Assembly: GCF_020715685.1 (NCBI RefSeq)
Contig: NZ_CP085840.1
Coordinates: 1,922,001 to 1,986,000, forward strand
Reading direction: 5' to 3'
DNA: 64,000 nucleotides
Origin: Dermatobacter hominis
Lineage (GTDB): Bacteria; Actinomycetota; Acidimicrobiia; Acidimicrobiales; Microtrichaceae
Shown here: positions 28,175 through 37,792 of the stretch, in pieces
Numbering within the stretch: the stretch's first letter is position 1
Layout of the letters: the number at the start of each line of letters is the position of its first letter
Program-made: the position numbers and the translations under genes
The notes under the pieces: model-generated
Database searches by the model: none
The model's input: the letters and a program-made list of their open reading frames with translations, nothing else
What the model was told of the DNA's origin: nothing

Positions 28175-29620
28175 TCAGCCGGGATGCTCGACGGCGCGGT
28201 AGCGGGCCTCGTCGGCGTCGATGCGGCGCCGCAGCGCGTCCTCGGGATCGACGCCGGCCCGACGGGTGACGTCGACGACCGCGGCCAGCAGCGCGCCCAC
28301 CCGTTCCACATCGCCCGGCTCGGCCGCCACGGCACCGGCGAGCGCCGCCAGTGCGCCCGAGCTCACCGCAGGATCCGGCGCGGCCGCCCCGCGATCGGGC
28401 TCGCCGGCGCCGGCCCGGTCGGCGGCGGCCCGGTCGTCATCGACGTCGCCGTCGCCGGCGGGGCCCAGCCCGAGGGCCTCGGCCTTGCGCTGGACCTTCA
28501 TCGCCCGGGTCAGGGCCGGCAGGGCGTGCGGGATGCCGTCGAACGCCGAGTCGCGGCCCTGCTCGGCCCGCTTGGTCGCCTCCCAGACCGAGATCGCGCC
28601 CTCGACGCCGGCGTCCGCGGGCCGGCCCTCGGTCGCCCGCACCAGGCCCTCATTGCGGCTCACCAGCTTGTCGTGGATCGCCCGGGCGACGTCCGACAGG
28701 TCGAACCACCCCGCCTCGGCGCCGAGCGCGGCGTGGAACACCACCTGGTAGAGCAGGTCGCCGAGCTCGCTGGTCAGCTCCTCGGCGCCGTCGCCCGTGT
28801 CGGGGTCGTAGGCGTCGATCGCCTCCAGGACCTCGTAGGCCTCCTCGAGGAGGAAGCGCTTCAGCGAGTCGTGCGTCTGGTCGGCCTTCCACGGGTCGCT
28901 GACGCGCAGCTCCCTCATCAAGGCCTCGAACCGGGCGACCTCGGGCGCCACCGGCGCAGCGAGCCGGGGGATCCACAGCGACGTGAGGTGGTCCGGCTCG
29001 ACCGAGCGGTCGAGCTCGTCCCACGCCACCTCGACGATCCGCTCGTCGGGCAGGCCGAGCCGCTGGAGGACGACGACGGGCTGGTCGGGCGGTTCGTCGA
29101 CGGTGAGCTTGATGTCCGACAGCACCCACCGGCTGTCGCACTGGCCCACCAGCATCGGGCCGCGCTCCCCTGCCGCCTCCACGTCGAACCGGTGCCCGTC
29201 GACCAGCCGCACGCCCTGCTCCACCGGATCGACGCCGAGCCGGGCCCAGGTGAGGTCGAGGAACGACAGCGCCGGGTGCAGGACGGCGGTCACGCGCTCG
29301 TCGGCGACCAGCAGCTCGACCGTGTGCTCGGCGACGACGGGCGACCCGGGGACCGCGTAGACGACGCGGCCGTGGTCGGCCGCCGCGGCGACGAGGGCGT
29401 CGACGATCGCCGGGTAGACCTCGTCGATCGACCCGGCCGCCTCGTAGACGTCGTCGAAGCTCCGGGTCCCCGGCGGCAGCACCGTGGCCGCGGGGTGGCG
29501 GGTCGTGCGCACGAACGTCGGCGCCCCGCTGCCGAGCAGCGCCGACGCGCCCGTCGTCACCAGGTCCGGGCCGGCCGGCCCGAGGCCGACCACCTCGACG
29601 ACGGGTGGCCCGGGTGGCAC
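28175..29620 (-). CDS. mazG: Nucleoside triphosphate pyrophosphohydrolase MazG with N-terminal tetrapyrrole methylase-like domain (YabN type)
   Basis: A 481-residue fusion. Residues 8-215 match the tetrapyrrole/corrin methylase fold as in B. subtilis YabN (VVGLGPAG, VVYAVPGSPVVAEHTV, SFLDLTWARLGVDP). Residues 230-400 are MazG: DPWKADQTHDSLKRFLLEEA and the metal helices EEAYEVLEAID and ELGDLLYQVVFHA. MazG removes non-canonical or stress-related NTPs. A Gly/Asp-rich insert (400-440) splits the C-terminal helical part. GTG start, 20 bp after the SurA-like gene, same strand; mazG next to a SurA-type lipoprotein is usual in actinobacteria. Confidence 0.88.
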   Translation of the reverse strand: MPPGPPVVEVVGLGPAGPDLVTTGASALLGSGAPTFVRTTRHPAATVLPPGTRSFDDVYEAAGSIDEVYPAIVDALVAAAADHGRVVYAVPGSPVVAEHTVELLVADERVTAVLHPALSFLDLTWARLGVDPVEQGVRLVDGHRFDVEAAGERGPMLVGQCDSRWVLSDIKLTVDEPPDQPVVVLQRLGLPDERIVEVAWDELDRSVEPDHLTSLWIPRLAAPVAPEVARFEALMRELRVSDPWKADQTHDSLKRFLLEEAYEVLEAIDAYDPDTGDGAEELTSELGDLLYQVVFHAALGAEAGWFDLSDVARAIHDKLVSRNEGLVRATEGRPADAGVEGAISVWEATKRAEQGRDSAFDGIPHALPALTRAMKVQRKAEALGLGPAGDGDVDDDRAAADRAGAGEPDRGAAAPDPAVSSGALAALAGAVAAEPGDVERVGALLAAVVDVTRRAGVDPEDALRRRIDADEARYRAVEHPG

Positions 29621-29640
29621 GGCTGCGATCGCCCGGCCCG

Positions 29641-30669
29641 TCAGGGCGTGGCGCCGGCCGCGCCGGCGGTCACGTCGTCGGGCGAGCCGGACGGCGCCGC
29701 GGCGCCGATCGGCGTGGCCGGCGGCACCACGGTGAGGCCGGAGCCCTGGGACGTGACCGTCCGGCTGCCGTACTGCGGATCGATCGTGACGTGCTCGTTG
29801 ACGCGGATGTTCAGCCAGACGCCGGGGCCCGACTGGGCGGCGGCCTGGGCGATCTGCTCGAGCTGGTCACGGGCGTCCTCGAACGACAGGCGCGGCTTCG
29901 ACTCGACCTCGAACCACACGACGGAGTCCTCGCCCTCGATCGCGCCCTCGACGGGGCCCACCAGGCGGCCGGTCCGGGCGGACCCGATCCGATCCGCGAG
30001 GCCCTCGGGCAGGTACTTGAGCGGCAGGCACTGGTCGGGCGTGGCAGCCAGGTTGCTGCCCTCGACGTCGTCGACGACCTCCTCCAGCTCGGCACCGCCG
30101 GCGAGCGCCTTCCGGGCCGCCGCCACGTCGTCGGCCGGGACCACGATCGCGGCCATGCAGACCTGGTCCCAGTAGCTCGGCACGCCGTCGTACAACGTCC
30201 GCAGGTCCTCGTCGGAGGACGGGTCGATGTCGGCGAGCGCCTGCTGGAGCGCTGCGCCGTCGACGAGGTAGCGCAGGACGACGTCGCGGGCGTGGCCCTC
30301 GAGGCGCGGCGCCTGCTCGTCGATCCGCTGCTCCGCCTGCGCCTTGGCCGCCTCGAGGTCGTCACCCGTCGGTGCGACGCCGAACCGGGCGACCTCCTGC
30401 GCCTGGACCTCGGTGGTGATGAGGAACGACAGGACCTGGCGGGCCGACGCGCCGTCGAGCACCCCGGGCTGCTGGTCCTCGATCGCCTGGGCGGTCAGGG
30501 CCGTCGTGAAGGCGTCGTTCCGGGCGAGCGCGTCGACCTCGGACGCGGGGATCACGGTGTCGCCCACGGTCGCCGCCGTGTCGTCGGCGATGATCCCGCA
30601 CCCGGTGGTGGCGAGGACGCCGGCGAGACCGACGGCGGTGAGCGACAGGAGGACCCGCGGACGACGCAT
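29641..30669 (-). CDS. SurA-like peptidyl-prolyl isomerase-type lipoprotein
   Basis: A 342-residue exported lipoprotein: a short basic N-terminus, a hydrophobic stretch and lipobox ATTGC (Cys near 24). The next 110 residues match the SurA N-terminal chaperone helices (VIPASEVDALARND, QVLSFLITTEVQAQE). The middle shows a parvulin-like region (CMAAIVVPADDVAAARKAL, LPLKYLPEGLADRI, VVWFEVESK). The end is Gly/Ala/Pro-rich. It probably assists folding of exported proteins. The ATG at 30669 is preferred over 30726 since it begins the signal peptide and lies 8 nt after a TAGCAT box. Confidence 0.8.
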   Translation of the reverse strand: MRRPRVLLSLTAVGLAGVLATTGCGIIADDTAATVGDTVIPASEVDALARNDAFTTALTAQAIEDQQPGVLDGASARQVLSFLITTEVQAQEVARFGVAPTGDDLEAAKAQAEQRIDEQAPRLEGHARDVVLRYLVDGAALQQALADIDPSSDEDLRTLYDGVPSYWDQVCMAAIVVPADDVAAARKALAGGAELEEVVDDVEGSNLAATPDQCLPLKYLPEGLADRIGSARTGRLVGPVEGAIEGEDSVVWFEVESKPRLSFEDARDQLEQIAQAAAQSGPGVWLNIRVNEHVTIDPQYGSRTVTSQGSGLTVVPPATPIGAAAPSGSPDDVTAGAAGATP

Positions 30670-30677
30670 GGGCGCGG

Positions 30678-30683
30678 ATGCTA
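30678..30683 (-). promoter_or_regulatory. -10 box of the surA-like/mazG operon
   Basis: TAGCAT on the minus strand ends 8 nt before the ATG at 30669; predicted leaderless. Confidence 0.45.
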
Positions 30684-30789
30684 CCGACCGCACCGCGCGA
30701 TCGTTCAACGCCGGGACCGCCCGCAACGCCCTCGCTCGGCGATCGCTCAGCCGCCCTCAGGACCGCCGGGCGGCGGCCCGGCCGTCGGA

Positions 30790-31548
30790 TCAGTCGTCGG
30801 CCTCGGTCATGGCGCCCACGCCGAACACCGCGCCACCCGGCGCCGCCACCACGGCACCCCGGCCGAAGCTCATGTCCTCGGGCGGCATGAACACCTGGCC
30901 GCCCAGGTCGACCACCTGCGCCACCGTGGCGTCGCAGTCGTCGACGGCGAACCACACGGTCCAGAACGGCGGTTCGCCGTCGCCCGCGGGGTGCACGCCG
31001 CACAGCGTGGCGCCCGCGGCATCGGTGAAGATCCCGCCGCCGTCGTGCTCCTGCAGCTGCCAGCCGAACAGGGCGCCGTAGAACGCGGCCGACGCGGCGA
31101 GGTCGGGGGTGGCGAGCTCGTTCCAGACGAACGTGTTCGGGTCGTTCACGATCTGGGCGCCGATGTGGCCGCCCCCCTTCCACAGGCCGATGAACGCCCC
31201 GTTCGGGTCCGCGACCATGCCGAAGGTGCCCTTCGTCGGGATCTCGGCCGGACCGGCGACGACCTCGCCCCCGGCGTCGGCGGCGATCGCGAGCGACCGC
31301 TCGACGTCGTCGGTCGCCACCGCCACCGACCAGGCGTCGGGCATCGGGCCGCCCATCTTGGGGCCGGCACCCGCGACCGTGAGGCCGTCGAGGCGGAAGT
31401 TGGTGTAGCCGCCGGCGTCGGGCACGTCGGAGATGTCGGGCTCCCACCCGAACAGCTCCCCGTAGAAGGCCCGGGCGCCCTCCAGGTCGTCGACCGACAC
31501 GTCGGCCCAGCAGGGCACCCCCGGCTCGTACGAATCTCGTCGTCCCAT
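30790..31548 (-). CDS. Double VOC-domain protein, CFP32/CFP30B-like
   Basis: A 252-residue protein with two vicinal-oxygen-chelate (glyoxalase-type) modules: residues 12-125 (GVPCWADVSVDDLEGARAFY to GAFIGLWKGG) and 135-250 (FVWNELATPDLAASAAFY to GAVFGVG). It closely follows the pattern of mycobacterial CFP32 (Rv0577), including HIGAQIVNDP between modules. Members bind small dicarbonyl-type compounds; no proven reaction. A GGAGGGACAGC ribosome site precedes the ATG, so unlike many neighbours it has a leader. Confidence 0.85.
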   Translation of the reverse strand: MGRRDSYEPGVPCWADVSVDDLEGARAFYGELFGWEPDISDVPDAGGYTNFRLDGLTVAGAGPKMGGPMPDAWSVAVATDDVERSLAIAADAGGEVVAGPAEIPTKGTFGMVADPNGAFIGLWKGGGHIGAQIVNDPNTFVWNELATPDLAASAAFYGALFGWQLQEHDGGGIFTDAAGATLCGVHPAGDGEPPFWTVWFAVDDCDATVAQVVDLGGQVFMPPEDMSFGRGAVVAAPGGAVFGVGAMTEADD

Positions 31549-31664
31549 GCTGTCCCTCCGGTCGGCAGGCGGGTTGCTCCCGCACGTCGACCGCAACGTA
31601 CCCACGGGGTGTGACACGCAGCCGGGCGGAGGCGCCCGAGGTCGGCCTGCGGGACCGGAGGCTC

Positions 31665-31670
31665 TACCCT
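31665..31670 (+). promoter_or_regulatory. Possible -10 box of the methyltransferase gene
   Basis: TACCCT 33 nt before the ATG at 31704, followed by a GGGGGGAAC ribosome site: a leadered transcript. Confidence 0.35.
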
Positions 31671-31703
31671 GAGCGGACCCGAGCGTCGACCCATGGGGGG
31701 AAC

Positions 31704-32600
31704 ATGTCCGCAGCAGCTCACGGCGAGCCCCGCTGTCCCGCGTGCGGCGGGCCGGGCAAGAGCCGCCGCTACAAGGTCGAGCACTTCGACCTCTACCGCT
31801 GCGAGCTGTGCGGCACCGAGTTCCTGTACGCCAGCGAGGACCGGCCCCGGGCCGAGGCCACCTACTGGGACGCCTACAAGTTCGAGATCTACGCCGACGA
31901 CGCGGTGCGCGACGACTACGCCAACCGCTACGAGCAGATCCTCGGCCGCGTCGAGTCCGATGTCGGGCCGATCCGGTCGCTCGTCGACATCGGCTGCGGC
32001 ATCGGCAACTTCCTGCTGTGGGCGAAGGAGCGCGGCCTCGACGCGGTCGGCGTCGACGTCGACCACGACGCCATCGCCACCGCCTGTGACCGCGGGCTCG
32101 ACGCCCGCCACGTCGAGGACCTCGACGCCCTCCGCTCGGCCGGCGGCGTCGACGCCGTGACGCTGTGGGACGTGATCGAGCACGTCGACGACCCACTGGA
32201 CATGCTCGAGACCGCCCGGTCGCTCCTCCGCCCCGGCGGCGTCGTGATCCTGGAGACGCCCGACGTGCGCTTCCCGGCCCGGCCGTTCGTGATCGCCGTC
32301 CGCAAGGTGGCCGAGCCGATCCGCTGGAGCGACATGCTCTACTACTCCGACCACCAGACGTACTTCTCGGCCCGCGGCCTCAGCACGCTGCTCGGCCGGG
32401 CCGGCTTCGACGTCATCGACCAGCAGGGCATGCGGTCGCCGTCGGCGAAGATGGAGCGGCTGTTCCGGGTGTGGGCCGACGCCGGCTCGGGCGCCGGGAA
32501 GCTCGGCCCGGTCCTCTACAAGCCGCTCGACCGGACGATGCAGGCCGCCAGGGTGACCAACAAGCTCATCATGGTGGGCCGGGTCCCCGACGCCGGGTAG
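31704..32600 (+). CDS. Class I SAM-dependent methyltransferase with N-terminal zinc ribbon
   Basis: A 298-residue protein. An N-terminal four-cysteine ribbon (CPACGG and CELCG, residues 12-34) precedes a methyltransferase domain with motif I VDIGCGIGNFL (about 93-103), the acidic GVDVDHD, and LWDVIEHVDDP. The layout is typical of sugar or lipid-head-group methyltransferases in surface-polysaccharide and lipid loci. ATG at 31704 is chosen for its ribosome site. It converges on mfd with only 9 bp between stops. Confidence 0.8.
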   Translation: MSAAAHGEPRCPACGGPGKSRRYKVEHFDLYRCELCGTEFLYASEDRPRAEATYWDAYKFEIYADDAVRDDYANRYEQILGRVESDVGPIRSLVDIGCGIGNFLLWAKERGLDAVGVDVDHDAIATACDRGLDARHVEDLDALRSAGGVDAVTLWDVIEHVDDPLDMLETARSLLRPGGVVILETPDVRFPARPFVIAVRKVAEPIRWSDMLYYSDHQTYFSARGLSTLLGRAGFDVIDQQGMRSPSAKMERLFRVWADAGSGAGKLGPVLYKPLDRTMQAARVTNKLIMVGRVPDAG

Positions 32601-32609
32601 GCCGCCGCC

Positions 32610-35600
32610 TCAGCCCTCGTCGGCGGGCGGCGGCAGGAGCTGCTGCAGCGCCTCGACCAGGTCGGTGGCGAGCGAGGCGCCGGCCTTCACCGGCAGCTGC
32701 AGCTGCGACTGCTCCTCCTTGTAGACCGCGCCCTTGTAGAGCCGGGCCAGCCGCATCTGCTTGGACTGCGGCAGGCGGATCGGCGAGATCCGGGCGACCC
32801 AGCCCGGACCCGACAGCGCCGAGGCCTTGGTGACCGCGACGTCCTCGACGCCGGTCCGCACGCACTCGGCGCGCAGCCGGGCGATGGCGAGGAGGTTGGC
32901 TGCCGGGTCGGGCACCGGGCCGAAGCGGTCGACCCACTCGTCCGCGATGTCGTCGACGTCGGCCTGGGTCTGCACCGCGGCGAGGCGCCGGTAGGCGTCG
33001 AGGCGCAGGTCGTCGCGCTCGACGTAGTCGGCGGGCAGGTGCGCCGGCAGGGGCAGCTCGAGCGTGATCTCCTTGGCCTCGACGACCGGCTCGCCGTTGA
33101 GCTGGGCGATGGCCTCGTTGACCATCTGCACGTACAGGTCGTAGCCGACCGCGGCGACGTGGCCGGTCTGGCCGGTGCCGAGCAGGTTGCCCGCGCCCCG
33201 GATCTCGAGGTCGCGCATGGCGATGCGGAAACCGGATCCCAGCTCGGTGGTCTCGCCGATCGTCTTGAGGCGCTCGTAGGCCTCCTCCGACAGCTGCCGC
33301 TCGGGCGGGAAGAAGAGGTAGGCGTAGGCCCGCTGGCCCGAGCGCCCGACGCGACCGCGGATCTGGTGGAGCTGGCCGAGGCCCAGCAGGTCGGCGCGCT
33401 CCACGACCAGGGTGTTCACCGTCGGCATGTCGATGCCGGACTCGATGATCGTCGTGCACACCAGCACGTCGAACGCGCCCTCCCAGAAGTCGAGCACCAC
33501 CCGCTCCAGCGTCCCCTCGTCCATCTGGCCGTGGGCGACGGCGATGCGCGCCTCGGGCACGAGCTCCCGGATGCGCGCAGCCTGCTCCTCGATGTCCCGC
33601 ACGCGGTTGTGCACGTAGAAGACCTGGCCCTCGCGCAGCAGCTCCCGGCGGATGGCCTCGGCCACCGCGCGCTCGTCGTACTCGCCGACGTAGGTGAGGA
33701 TCGGCTGGCGGGCCGCGGGCGGCGTGTTCAGCAGCGACAGGTCGCGGATCCCGGTGAGGCTCATCTCGAGCGTCCGCGGGATCGGCGTTGCCGAGAGCGT
33801 GAGCACGTCGACGTCGGCCTTCATCTGCTTGATGGCCTCCTTGTGGCTCACGCCGAAGCGCTGCTCCTCGTCCACGACGAGCAGTCCGAGCCGCTGGAAG
33901 GCGACGTCGCCCGACAGGAGGCGGTGCGTGCCGATGACCACGTCGACGGCGCCGGACGCGAGCCCCTCGGTGACCTCACGGGCCTGGGCGTTGGTGAGGA
34001 ACCGCGACAGCACCTCGACGCGCACCGGGTAGCCGGCGAAGCGATCGGAGAACGTCTGGAAGTGCTGCTGGGCGAGCAACGTGGTGGGCACGAGGATCGC
34101 CACCTGCTTGCCGTCCTGGACCGCCTTGAACGCGGCGCGGACCGCGACCTCGGTCTTGCCGAACCCGACGTCGCCGCACACGAGCCGGTCCATCGGGACC
34201 GTCGACTCCATGTCCTCCTTGACGTCGCGGATGGCCGTGAGCTGGTCGGGCGTCTCCTGGAACGGGAACGCCGCCTCCATCTCGCGCTGCCACGGCGTGT
34301 CCTCGGCGAAGGCGTGGCCGGGTGCGGCCTGGCGCTTCTGGTAGAGGACGACGAGCTCCTGCGCGATCTCGGCGACCGCCGAGCGCACCTTCGCCTTGGT
34401 GCGGGCGAAGTCGGCCCCGCCCATCCGGTTGAGCGAGGGCGTCTCGCCGCCCGAGTACAGCCGGATCGCGTCGATCTGCTCCGACGGGACGTACAGCTTG
34501 TCGTCGCCGCGGTACTCGAGCAGCAGGTAGTCGCGGGCGGCGCCGCCCATCGTGCGCTCCACCATGCCGGCGAAGCGGGCGACGCCGTGGTGCTGGTGGA
34601 CGACGTAGTCGCCGACCTTCAGGTCCTCGTAGAAGCGCTGGGCGTCGCGGCGCGGCGCACGCGGCGGGCGGTGCGTCCGGCGCCGGCCGGTGAGATCGGC
34701 CTCGGCCAGCAGCGCCAGCTGCACGCCGGGCAGGATGCAACCCCGGTCGATCGGTGCGACGACGACCTTGCCGCCGGGAGCCAGCAGCCGTGCGGCGTCG
34801 ACCGAGCCGTCGCCATCGCCGTCGAGGACCGGGAACGTGAGCCCGTGCTCCGAGATGAGCTTCTGGAGGCGGACGGCGGAGCCGGCGCCGTCGGCGCAGA
34901 CGACCACGCGGTACCCATCGCCCACGAGCTGGCGCAGCTGGGCCAGCAGGGCCTCTCCGCCGCCGACGGCCGGGGGCCAGGTCGACGACGCGACGGCCGG
35001 CGTGTCGGGCGCGTCGGGCACCGCCGCTACCGACCAGGTCGGCGCCTCGGTGTGCGCGAGCAGGCGGTCGAGGTCGACGTGGAGCCGTGGCAGGTCGTGG
35101 TCGTCCTCGAGTCCCCACGTCCGGGCGAGCGTCGAGCCGAGGTCGGCCTCCTCGGCCAGCACGTCGGACACGCGGTCGCGCAGGCGCCGCGGCTCGACGA
35201 GCAGCACCAGCCCGTCGGGGCCGAGGAGGTCGAGCAGCACGTGCTCGGGCGACCCGTCGGCGGGCACGGCGCCGTGCTCGACCAGCCACGGCAGCCACGC
35301 CTCCATCCCCTCGAAGACCTCGCCGTCGGCGAGCCGCTGCCACTGCTCCCGGCCCCACGGGTCGGTGGCGATCAGGCGCTCGGCCCGCTCGCGTACGGCG
35401 TCGGTCGGCAGCAGCTCCCGGGCCGGGTGCAGCTCGACCTGCGCCAGGTCGGTCCCGCTGCGCTGGTCGGCCACCGAGAACTCGGCCAGGCGGTCGACCT
35501 CGTCGCCCCACAGGTCGATGCGCACCGGCCGGTCGGCGGTCGACGGGAAGACGTCGACGATCGACCCGCGGACCGCGACCTCGCCGCGGTGCTCGACCTG

Positions 35601-36161
35601 GTACTCGCGGCGGTAGCCCGACAGCACCAGGCGCTCGACGAGCTGCTGCTGGTCGACGCGGTCGCCCGGCCGGACCACGATCGGCTCGACGTCCTCGACC
35701 TCGGGTCCGAGGCGCTGCGCGAGCGCGCGCGCCGGCGCCACGACCACCTGGAGGGAGTCGTCGCCGGCGCGCAGCCGCCACATGACCCGGAGCCGCTGGC
35801 CCATCGTCTCGATCGAGGGGCTGACCCGCTCGAACGGCAGGGTCTCCCACGACGGGAACAGCTCGACGGCGTCCCGGGGGAGGAAGGCGCGCAGGTCGCC
35901 CGCCAACCGTTCGGCGTCGGCCACGGCCGGCACGGCGACGACGATCGGTCGGCGCGTCGACAGCGCGGTCAGCCCGGCGACCGACGCAGCACGGGCGGCG
36001 TCGGGCAGCACCAGCACCGTCGACCGGCGACCGAGCGCGCCGACGAGCCCGGGCTCCTCCCGGAGGACGCCGAGCAGCGGTTCGAGCGGGGCCTCGGGGG
36101 GTTCGGGGTGCGCGGGCGCGGACGCGCCGGAGGACGGGGTCGGAGCTGGGGGTGCGACCAT
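32610..36161 (-). CDS. mfd: Transcription-repair coupling factor Mfd
   Basis: A 1183-residue translocase that removes RNA polymerase stalled at DNA damage and recruits UvrA. Order: UvrB-like domains with UvrA contact (1-400), RNA-polymerase-binding CarD/RID domain (GDYVVHQHHGVARFAGM, near 505), helicase domains with Walker A VGFGKTEVA (near 645), DEEQRFG box, LSATPIPRTL and the TRG motif area, then the C-terminal TRCF domain. Length is normal. ATG at 36161 is taken as start since the further upstream open frame has no similarity and a TAGGTT box ends 10 nt before it. Confidence 0.95.
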   Translation of the reverse strand: MVAPPAPTPSSGASAPAHPEPPEAPLEPLLGVLREEPGLVGALGRRSTVLVLPDAARAASVAGLTALSTRRPIVVAVPAVADAERLAGDLRAFLPRDAVELFPSWETLPFERVSPSIETMGQRLRVMWRLRAGDDSLQVVVAPARALAQRLGPEVEDVEPIVVRPGDRVDQQQLVERLVLSGYRREYQVEHRGEVAVRGSIVDVFPSTADRPVRIDLWGDEVDRLAEFSVADQRSGTDLAQVELHPARELLPTDAVRERAERLIATDPWGREQWQRLADGEVFEGMEAWLPWLVEHGAVPADGSPEHVLLDLLGPDGLVLLVEPRRLRDRVSDVLAEEADLGSTLARTWGLEDDHDLPRLHVDLDRLLAHTEAPTWSVAAVPDAPDTPAVASSTWPPAVGGGEALLAQLRQLVGDGYRVVVCADGAGSAVRLQKLISEHGLTFPVLDGDGDGSVDAARLLAPGGKVVVAPIDRGCILPGVQLALLAEADLTGRRRTHRPPRAPRRDAQRFYEDLKVGDYVVHQHHGVARFAGMVERTMGGAARDYLLLEYRGDDKLYVPSEQIDAIRLYSGGETPSLNRMGGADFARTKAKVRSAVAEIAQELVVLYQKRQAAPGHAFAEDTPWQREMEAAFPFQETPDQLTAIRDVKEDMESTVPMDRLVCGDVGFGKTEVAVRAAFKAVQDGKQVAILVPTTLLAQQHFQTFSDRFAGYPVRVEVLSRFLTNAQAREVTEGLASGAVDVVIGTHRLLSGDVAFQRLGLLVVDEEQRFGVSHKEAIKQMKADVDVLTLSATPIPRTLEMSLTGIRDLSLLNTPPAARQPILTYVGEYDERAVAEAIRRELLREGQVFYVHNRVRDIEEQAARIRELVPEARIAVAHGQMDEGTLERVVLDFWEGAFDVLVCTTIIESGIDMPTVNTLVVERADLLGLGQLHQIRGRVGRSGQRAYAYLFFPPERQLSEEAYERLKTIGETTELGSGFRIAMRDLEIRGAGNLLGTGQTGHVAAVGYDLYVQMVNEAIAQLNGEPVVEAKEITLELPLPAHLPADYVERDDLRLDAYRRLAAVQTQADVDDIADEWVDRFGPVPDPAANLLAIARLRAECVRTGVEDVAVTKASALSGPGWVARISPIRLPQSKQMRLARLYKGAVYKEEQSQLQLPVKAGASLATDLVEALQQLLPPPADEG

Positions 36162-36171
36162 GGCGGCTGCG

Positions 36172-36177
36172 AACCTA
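36172..36177 (-). promoter_or_regulatory. Possible -10 box of mfd
   Basis: TAGGTT on the minus strand, 10 nt before the ATG at 36161, would give a leader of only about 3 nt. Confidence 0.35.
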
Positions 36178-36286
36178 CCCCGCGCCGGGTCGTCCGACGG
36201 CCTCGGGCCCGACGCCGGACCCCGGGCGGATCGCACCCGCATCGTGCGCGCGGCGAGCCGGTTCCCGGGCGGGTCCGGACGGCGGC

Positions 36287-36871
36287 TCAGGGGCGCTGGT
36301 TCATGCGCTGCATCGCCGCGTCGACGCCGTCGGTGGCGATCAGCTCGATCGCGTCGGCCGCGATGCCGACCATCACGTCGAGCTCGTCCCGGGTGCGGCC
36401 GCGGACCTTCGACAGCACCCAGTCCGCGCCCCGGTCGGGGCCGCCGGGCGGCTTGCCCACGCCCATCCGCACGCGGACGAAGTCGGCGGCGTGGAGGTGG
36501 GCGTCGAGCGACCGCAGGCCGTTGTGGCCGGCGAGCCCGCCGCCGACCTTCACCTTGACCCGGCCCTGCTCGAGGTCGAGCTCGTCGTGGGCGACGACCA
36601 GCCGGGACAGGTCGTCGACCTCGTAGCGGCGGACGAGCGCGACCGCCGACTGGCCGGAGTCGTTCATGTACGTGGTGGGCACGGCCAGCACGACGCGGGA
36701 CGAGCCGATCCGGACGTCACCGACGAGCGCGTTGACCTTGCCGTCGGCCTTCAGCCGGCCGCCGTGGCGCCGGGCGACCTCGGCCACCGCGTCGGCACCG
36801 ACGTTGTGGCGCGTGCCGGCGTAGCGATCGCCGGGGTTCCCAAGTCCCAGGACCAGCAGGTCCCAGGGCAT
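36287..36871 (-). CDS. pth: Peptidyl-tRNA hydrolase
   Basis: A 194-residue Pth that recycles tRNA from dropped-off peptidyl-tRNA. Motifs: LGLGNPG (8-14), catalytic His in TRHNVG (near 22), PTTYMNDSGQ, catalytic Asp in HDELDL, and GGGLAGHNGLRS. Start ATG overlaps the rplY stop by one base (TGATG), so it is translated with the ribosomal protein, the usual rplY-pth arrangement. Confidence 0.95.
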   Translation of the reverse strand: MPWDLLVLGLGNPGDRYAGTRHNVGADAVAEVARRHGGRLKADGKVNALVGDVRIGSSRVVLAVPTTYMNDSGQSAVALVRRYEVDDLSRLVVAHDELDLEQGRVKVKVGGGLAGHNGLRSLDAHLHAADFVRVRMGVGKPPGGPDRGADWVLSKVRGRTRDELDVMVGIAADAIELIATDGVDAAMQRMNQRP

Positions 36872-37539
36872 CAGCCCTCGGCGTCGTCGTCGCCCGAGGC
36901 CTCGGCCCCGGCGGACTCGCCGTCGCCGCCCTCACCGTCGCCCTCTTCGCCCTCCTCGCCCTCGCCGCGGCCGGTGACGGCGGCACGGGTGAGCTCGGCG
37001 GTGACGATGGCCTGGTCGGGGTCGGTCGCGAGCTCGACGCCGGCGGGCAGCGGCAGGTCGGCCGCGACGATCGTCGTGGTGAGCGTCAGGTCGGTGATGT
37101 CGGCCTCGATCCCGTCGGGGATGGCGTCGGGCTTCACCAGGACCTTCAGGGCCATGAGGCGCTGCTCGGTGATGCCACCGTTCTGCGTGACCTCCTTGGC
37201 CTCGCCGACGAGGTGGATCGGCACCTCGACCTCGATCGTGGCGTCGGGGTCGACGGTCAGGAAGTCGATGTGGGTGACCTCGCGACGCACCGGGTGGCGC
37301 TGCAGGTCCTTCACCACGGTCAGGTACGACGACCCGTCGACGGTCAGCGTGATCAGGGCGTTCTGGCCGGCGTCGGTGCTGAGCGCGCGGCGCAGCTCCT
37401 TGTAGTCGACCGCCACCGAGATGGCGTCCTTGCCCTCGCCGTAGAGCACGGCGGGGACGAGACCCTCACGACGGAGGCGGCGGGACGGGCGGGTCCCGGT
37501 CTCCCGGCCGGTGGAGGCGGTGAGCGTGACCTCGGACAT
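36871..37539 (-). CDS. rplY: Large ribosomal subunit protein bL25 (CTC/TL5 form)
   Basis: A 222-residue long-form bL25 that binds 5S rRNA. The N-terminal L25 domain (TRPSRRLRREGLVPAVLYG, HPVRREVTHIDF) is followed by the beta-rich TL5 domain and a 35-residue Glu/Gly/Asp-rich tail. Length and tail are usual in actinobacteria. It is coupled to pth downstream; upstream lies a lower-GC methyltransferase gene instead of prs, which is its neighbour in relatives. Confidence 0.93.
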   Translation of the reverse strand: MSEVTLTASTGRETGTRPSRRLRREGLVPAVLYGEGKDAISVAVDYKELRRALSTDAGQNALITLTVDGSSYLTVVKDLQRHPVRREVTHIDFLTVDPDATIEVEVPIHLVGEAKEVTQNGGITEQRLMALKVLVKPDAIPDGIEADITDLTLTTTIVAADLPLPAGVELATDPDQAIVTAELTRAAVTGRGEGEEGEEGDGEGGDGESAGAEASGDDDAEG

Positions 37540-37792
37540 GACGAACTCCTGCGAACTGAACGGACTGGCCGCCCGAGCGGGGGCGGCGACGGACGTCGGC
37601 CCGGCGACGGGCGACCCGACACGTTACCGGCCTCGAGCCGGTCGGGGCCAGCCGCACCGGGGGCCGCTACGCACCCCGCCGATGCGTCGCTCGTGACGAC
37701 CTGACCCCGACGCGATCCACACACGGGTCGTCTCCGACCGAGCACGTGGCGCCGGCCGAGACTACAGCGGTCGGCCGGGACGGCGGCTACGC

